From Portulaca oleracea (lineage: Eukaryota; Streptophyta; Magnoliopsida; Caryophyllales; Portulacaceae), in the NCBI GenBank assembly GCA_029582165.1, contig CM055870.1:17176332-17240331 (forward strand): a stretch of DNA of 64,000 bases, written 5' to 3'. The translations under genes were made by a program, and so were the position numbers. How positions within the stretch are numbered: the stretch's first letter is position 1; the number at the start of each line of letters is the position of its first letter. The notes beneath the pieces were generated by a model that had not been told where the DNA came from, did no database searches, and saw only the letters and a program-made list of their open reading frames with translations. Shown here piece after piece: positions 58,261 to 64,000 of this stretch.

Positions 58261-59600
58261 CTCAACCTAGAAACTCGACCCAAATCTACCCAGAAGAAAT
58301 AGGTTTTGAACATGATATTCTGAGCTGAACCTGAGCTTGAAGAACCGAGAAAAAAAAACCGAGTTCGGTCAGGGCAGGTCCAAGTTGACCAAACCAAAAC
58401 CAAAACCAAAACCAAATTTGTGATTTGTAATTTTTTTTCTTTATTTTGGCCATGCACAAAAATGGGCTCATTTCATTGAAAATTAAGACCCAAACATGAA
58501 AATTATAGCGACGAAGCACCAAAGCAGGCATATATATATACACTTAAGAGCAAAGACTAAACAAAATTCTAACTTGAATTCTGTATTTTTGCTTCATTCA
58601 AACTTACTTCCTCCTCTCCAAACTCTTTGTAGTTGCGTCTCTTAAGAAGACTCAGGCCCTCACTCATTTGTTTGATCAACACTTGGTTCACATCACAACT
58701 CACAAATTATGTCCTCACATGGATTTACTCGTCGGTGGTCAACGTAAGAAGGGTCTTCCGCCGCAATCCCTTCCTAGTCGAATTAACAAGGGCGGATGTT
58801 CTTTTTCACCTTCACCTTCACCTCCTCCAATGCAAGGTATGTAAACTATCTTGTCTTCTAACTATATTTTTTTAAGTATCTGCTTCTCAAATTTCTTGTG
58901 GGTATTTTTCGTTGAGTAAATCAATGGTGTTCATTTTTTGTTTATTGGATTGACTTATAGGGATTCAATTTTTGTTTGCTATATTAGTTTGTTTACCATT
59001 TGTGAAATTTAAAAACTGGAAAAAAAGGTCAATGACTCTCTCTTATAGGCAATCCTTATTAAATAGTTGTACGGATGAGGTTTGTCTAGTTCAATACTAT
59101 CATGAAATCAAATATTACATAGAAAAGGGAGACAACATAAGTATAGATAATGTAGTTTAGATTGTGGCTTAATATGTTCACTAATCATAAATGGAAGTAC
59201 ATTGATAATTAACTTTTTCATTAAAAAAAATCACAAGCAAGATGTAAGGATATATTTTGAAAAGCAAGCAAAAACTTCTCAGTGCTTGGAGGGTGCTTCT
59301 ACCTTTTTTGAAAGTAAGACAACTTTCTGAATAGTGATATATCACGATAAGATTGGGGCGGGGGGGGGGATAATTAAGGGGGCTAATTTGATTGAAATCA
59401 GAAAGAGGAAGGGACAGAGAATCAAAGGATTACTTGATTGAAATCAGGGGGCGGAGAATTGAAGGGAGACGACTAATTTGCTATTTTATAGGATTTATGA
59501 AATATGGTGGAACTTATATTTTTCTTAGATAAATTTATGTAGGTACAACTCCATTTCCATATGATGATTTTACTCCAAAGAAAAAAAAAATGAAACTCTC
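58261..59600. other. No confident gene
   Basis: T-rich sequence with an accaaaaccaaaacc run near 58390-58420. The 80-aa frame at 58633-58875 shows no domain. A promoter or N-terminal remnant of the adjacent hAT transposase is possible but not demonstrated. Confidence 0.3.
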
Positions 59601-59649
59601 CATTGTGGGATCATTATAACATTAAAAATGGAGATGAATTTTTTGATGG

Positions 59650-60505
59650 TATTCCTCGCGCTTACTTTTAAGTATTGAGAAGGTGGCCATACAATTGCTG
59701 ATTGTAATTAAGGTACGTATAATTTTAGACGTCATATTGAAAATTTTAGTGCTCATGTAAGTAGTGTTGTGGGTCAATTGATGATGTCTAAAGATGAAAA
59801 GTTGATGAGAAAACATGATTGATCTATGTATAAGGAGTTGGTCACATTAGCAATCATTAGACAAGGGTATACTTACGCATTTGTACAACATCAGAGAAAT
59901 CGAGATATTCATGTTTATTTGAATGAGAATTGTGTTTCAATATTTAGAAATACGACGAAGAATCATACTTTGAAGACCCCATAAATGTGAAAAAGAGAGG
60001 CTTATGAGAACAATGGGTGAACTTCTAGACTTCTAGTAGAATTTGTATGACTAGTGATTTGTGGACTTCGTGTGTAGGCCATAGTTTTCTCTCCTTGACG
60101 GCTCATTATATTGATGATGATTGGAAGTTACATGTTGCGGTTCTAAATTTTTGCCATTTTCTCCCTCGTATTACTTCAGTTGCTTTGTACGATAAGATTC
60201 ACGATCTTGTAAAGGAGTGGAAAACTAATAAGAAATATTTTCACAATCACACTAATGATAACATGCAAGAGTTATTACAAGACACACTCAATGTACATGT
60301 CAGATTTCCTTGTGGTGGTGGATTTTCTCATGTTTGTTGTGGTGCTGGTGTATTGAATTTGATTGTTAAGGAATGGTTGAAATTGGTTGAGACTAAGATT
60401 AGTAAGGTTAACATTGTCGTACTTTTAGGAGTACGATTGTCATATCCGGGAGTTGTGTTCGAGGAACTTAGAACTAACCAGAATGTTTCATGTTGGGCAA
60501 ATTAA
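59650..60505 (+). pseudogene. hAT transposase remnant
   Basis: A region with the words AIIRQGYTYAFVQHQRNRD and SIFRNTTKN (about 59845-59960) is followed by a 152-codon open frame (60047-60505) containing TSDLWTSCVGHSFLSLTAHYID, LNFCHFLP and a GGGFSHVCCGAGVLNLIVKEWL block. These match the order of RICESLEEPER-type hAT transposases. The BED zinc finger is not recognisable, a TGA lies at about 59818, and the C-terminal dimerisation region is absent. The catalytic domain is fragmentary. Confidence 0.8.
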
Positions 60506-60964
60506 CAAAGGATAGTGATATTGGTGATCATGTAAACTACAAACTATAAAAGCAGAAAAAAAAAGCTTCTTAGTCTACGAAAACAATATTCAACAACTAA
60601 CAAATCTTAATGACCTAATATAGCAATTCTAACAAGTAATTAAGAGTGATCAGTTGCACCATTAAAGCACACCAAAGCCCTCACTCGAGGGTCAAAGGTT
60701 AGTTTAATAATTCTAATAACCTTTTCTTACTTAGTTACTCTAATTAAACTGCAGGAATAGTAGCTCCAGACCTAGTTAGAATTCGACTGTTCTCATGTTG
60801 AATCACTAACTAGTCTCTCTACCCCTACTACATGACCTAATCTCTCAACATAAATTAATTGTCTAAAAATATAGATGAAAACTCTCTCAAGAATTTCATC
60901 TAACGCGTGGTGAGTATAGAGAAAAACTCAAAATACAAGCATGATTTTGGATGCTCACCACACA
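60506..60964. other. No gene found
   Basis: AT-rich sequence between the hAT remnant and the foldback element; nothing supported. Confidence 0.3.
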
Positions 60965-60965
60965 A

Positions 60966-61243
60966 ATACACACACACACACACACATACACACATATAAC
61001 ATATCCAACGAGAAAAGCATCAGGGTAGGAAGGTGGGAAGAGAAAATCACAACCCTTAATTTTTTATCTGAAGGTGTGTGGTCATAGATATTAGGAAGTG
61101 TGGTCATAGACATCAAAGAGTGTCGTCATGGATATTAGGGAGTGTGGTCATACAATCCATGACTACATTCCCTTATATCCATGACCACACACCGTTAGAT
61201 GTAAAATCAAGGGGTGTGATTTTCTCTTCTCACATTCATATCC

Positions 61244-61277
<34 letters not shown>
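60966..61277. repeat. Foldback with CA/TG microsatellite arms and 22-bp repeats
   Basis: A (CA)n run (60967-60990) and a (TG)n run (61247-61277) are complementary outer arms. Inner arms match too: gaagagaaaatcacaaccct and aggggtgtgattttctcttc. The centre has four 22-bp units (61077-61098, 61099-61120, 61121-61142, 61143-61164) starting tgtggtcata, and the complement ccatgaccacacacc at 61180 onward. No coding sequence is present. Confidence 0.75.
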
Positions 61278-61282
<5 letters not shown>

Positions 61283-61848
61283 AGCTCCTACAGAATATAA
61301 ATAGGTTTTCCTATTTATTGTCCCACATGGACAAAATAAGATAACCTATAACTCTTTATAAGTTAAAGAGATATATGGATTTATAAATAAAATAAATTAT
61401 GGATTGGGCTAACATGTGCACTTGATTTATGTTATCTTATAGTTTAAAATAAATAAACTATAAATACAGATGTGCACATGTTATCTTATAGTTTAGTTAT
61501 TAAAAATACAGACATAGTTAGACATATATTAGGTGTTTTTGTTTTTTGAAAAATAAATATTGTTGGATAAATGTATAACTTTATGCAATTTATATGTGAT
61601 GTTATAGTTATAGAATTTAATTATATCCTTTTATTTAAATTAAATATATATGATATGATTTTAATAATAGAAAAAGACACTTAAAAATGTCTTATAACAA
61701 AACTCATATTATTTTCGTTTTCCGAAAAAATATATAGCAACACTTGAAAAGTAAAAGTGAATGTAAAAGAACTAATTAGGTTTTTAGCACTTGAGTTTAT
61801 GAGAAAGTAAGATTTTAGCCACTAGATTTTGGAAAATATGTTACCCTA
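61278..61848. other. No gene found
   Basis: AT-rich flank of the inverted long LTR. No support for any gene. Confidence 0.3.
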
Positions 61849-62076
61849 TGTAACACCCCAACACCCTTAACCACAAGATTATCCTTAATCATGCCATAAC
61901 CCTGTGATTAGCGCAGCGGAAAAGACACGTATTGAGGCATTACCGTCGTCCCCACTCGGGACAAGGCACAAAACCACCAAAATATACATAAACCTCCAAA
62001 TGAATGCTACACTTAAACCCATACATAAACATTCACCGAAACCATATATATTACACTTTATACACCCATCAAGGAA

Positions 62077-62107
<31 letters not shown>

Positions 62108-62436
62108 AAACTTTCTCCAATGCAAAATAATCTTTGAAACCATGAAGTCCACCGAGGTCGGCCAAATCCGTACTTTAAGACTACCTTGCACGCGAAAGTT
62201 CTACCTCTGCTTATCCTTGTCTTTACTTTGGGAGCTCGGACCGCCTAAAAACAAAACATTGAAAACATACGCAAAGTGAGTGGGGAAACACTCAGTACAC
62301 AAACCTCCAACACGTCAAACCGTTCGAAAACGGTTTTAGTGCCGGCATTTAAATTCATTTTGAAAACGGGGACGGGGCTAAACATGTCATAAATGGATTT
62401 GGCATAGACATAAACATATAAAAGTAGACATGCTAT

Positions 62437-62509
<73 letters not shown>

Positions 62510-64000
62510 GAAAATAGAGTGGTATCCCTTACGATCTGGTGCAAAGCACCTAACATGCGCACGCCCCAAACCGATCTGGAGTTTGGGTTGGGTGACTGCT
62601 ATGCAGTCGGACACTGGCCAGGTCTGGTCACTCTAATCAGGAGCACCCTATAGATGAATAAAGGCTAGCACTTCACGTGACTAGCTAGAATTATAATAAT
62701 GTGGCGGGACCACTTTTGAAAATAGATATAGTATACATGTTAATGATATTCATAAAGATGATAAACATGATAATGATATGAATGACATTGATATACATGA
62801 TTGTATTGCATGACGATTAAACCACAAGGGTTGGACAATTTGCGTACCTTGGAAAGTAGGAAAACTTGGTGGCGTGCCTCGGGCTCGGGACAGCTTGGGT
62901 GACTTGGGAACTATAATAAGAAGTGTAGAAATTGAGAACCAAAGAGGGTTCTTAGTGAGTTTCAAACGTTAAGTAAAATAAGAATTTAAGAATGAAATAG
63001 ATTAGAAGGAAAATTTCAGGTTTTTAGAAATAAAGTTTTTAACATAACTCTAGCTAGGAAACTCGGAATTAAACAAACGAGTACTTCTCGGAATAGGGAA
63101 AATCATGATCTACAACTTTGTCAACATGACCAAGGTCTAAAAATGGAAGGAAGGGCCTGTAAAATGGCCCGGACAGAAGCTGATTCAAACGATATTAAAG
63201 ACATTCGGTTTGAACTATTGAGGTGAAATTGGTACAAAACCTTGGGAATAAACCATGGGAAGCTTATCACTTATAGAATGATTTGAAGAGATCATATTGA
63301 TGGAATATGGAGAATTAAGGAATGAAAGGCTAGAATGGAAATTAGAGAGTTCTTGATTTTTTTGGATATATCGTCAAGCGACGAAGAAGAATTTATAACG
63401 ATGGATTAATGGATTTTGGAAGTGTTTGAAAGGTGAATTGGAATTATGCATTAGAGAAGGAATATATCCTATGATTATTGAGGTCCAAAGAACTCTTCGA
63501 CTAATGGAACATTCCAAATTTCCAACTTAGAGTCGATTTCTATTATAAAACTTAAACTTCTCAACTTAGCTAAAAAGACTTAACTCAATAAATAATATTA
63601 AACTCCAAAAGATAGTATTTTCAATTTAGAAAACACCTCTTGAACATCCTAATATTGACCCAAGAGTCTCCAAACTAAAAGGATCCCTTAATGATTGAAA
63701 TTGTTTCACAAAAATCCAAATTTACTACAGAATTTTCTGGGCAGAAACTCAAATTATAACCTTCAGTCTCGACCTTATAACATCCACTCCCGATATCGGA
63801 TGAACGCAAACCATACATTTCCGGAAAGCTTAAAACGTCACCTAAAACTTTTATGTTTACCACTGGAACCAATAAAGTCTCTAAATGGACGAAATATTGT
63901 TCTCAAGCTACTGACTCAGATTCGTATACAATTCGCACCCCTTCACGGTTTCGCTCATAACTCGAGCTACACATGCCGGATTCTCGAAATTCCAAAGTCC
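61849..64000 (-). mobile_element. Inverted copy of the 3.36-kb LTR family, partial
   Basis: The sequence begins tgtaacaccccaacaccctt, the complement of the end of the LTR at 32584-35946 (aaggttggggcgttaca). The shared word ttccgctgcgctaatcacag and the conserved block around 63790-63870 confirm the relation. It runs off the right edge, so whether it is a solo LTR or part of a full element is unknown. It contains two (TA)n arrays (about 62080-62103 and 62440-62505). All frames in it are LTR sequence. Confidence 0.85.
62440..62505. repeat. (TA)n microsatellite
   Basis: A pure alternating ta array, about 66 bp, inside the inverted LTR. A shorter one lies at about 62080-62103. The ORFs with YIYIYI runs here are artefacts of this repeat. 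Confidence 0.9.

Noticed and set aside
62245..62614. Frames with long YIYIYI runs
   Set aside because: They translate the (TA)n microsatellite.

Overview
The window is plant nuclear DNA, most likely from a eudicot. It is AT-rich, has plant-style splice signals, and is dominated by plant transposable elements: Ty1/copia and Ty3/gypsy LTR elements, an L1-type LINE, Helitron ends, hAT, Mutator-like, Stowaway and Tourist-like MITEs, and the 3' stub of an Au-like SINE. I cannot name the genus. I see no tRNA, rRNA, CRISPR or bacterial-type operon.

Only one ordinary gene is convincing. It is a single-exon minus-strand gene at 9934-10632 for a single B-box protein that matches BBX32, a light-signalling and flowering-time regulator. 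Nearly everything else is transposon sequence or decayed gene pieces.

Layout. 1-2557: weak gene-like fragments ending at a Helitron-type 3' terminus. 2696-5400: a copia LTR with a primer-binding site, then a probable solo LTR. 5690-8930: four Tourist-like MITEs and a decayed Mutator-like MITE. 9934-10900: BBX32 and its promoter. 13.3-16.4 kb: an LTR-like piece and a Tourist MITE split by a solo LTR. 16.5-24.7 kb: MITEs, including a 1.15-kb element with long inverted repeats and an almost pure A/T interior, plus an inverted stray copy of the LINE leader. 25.0-30.8 kb: a nearly intact LINE (ORF1 open, ORF2 broken by one TAG). 31.9-37.7 kb: a complete but coding-less copia-type element whose 5' LTR holds a Stowaway MITE and a 3.36-kb solo LTR; the 3' LTR preserves both empty sites. 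38.6-41.8 kb: a non-autonomous Helitron carrying a stellacyanin exon and a possible three-exon mini-ORF. 42.4-49.3 kb: MITEs, a 260-bp near-palindrome, and the SINE stub. 51.1-58.3 kb: a dead minus-strand copia polyprotein invaded by a hAT element (itself holding a Stowaway) and then by a truncated Athila/Tat-like element flanked by a 339-bp direct duplication. 59.6-60.5 kb: a dead hAT transposase. 60.96-61.28 kb: a microsatellite-armed foldback. 61.85-64.0 kb: a second, inverted copy of the 3.36-kb LTR family, running off the window.

The genes do not form a pathway. The main interest is the nested, datable transposon history, the odd 339-bp duplication, the captured exons, the palindromes, and the single nonsense codon in an otherwise open LINE.
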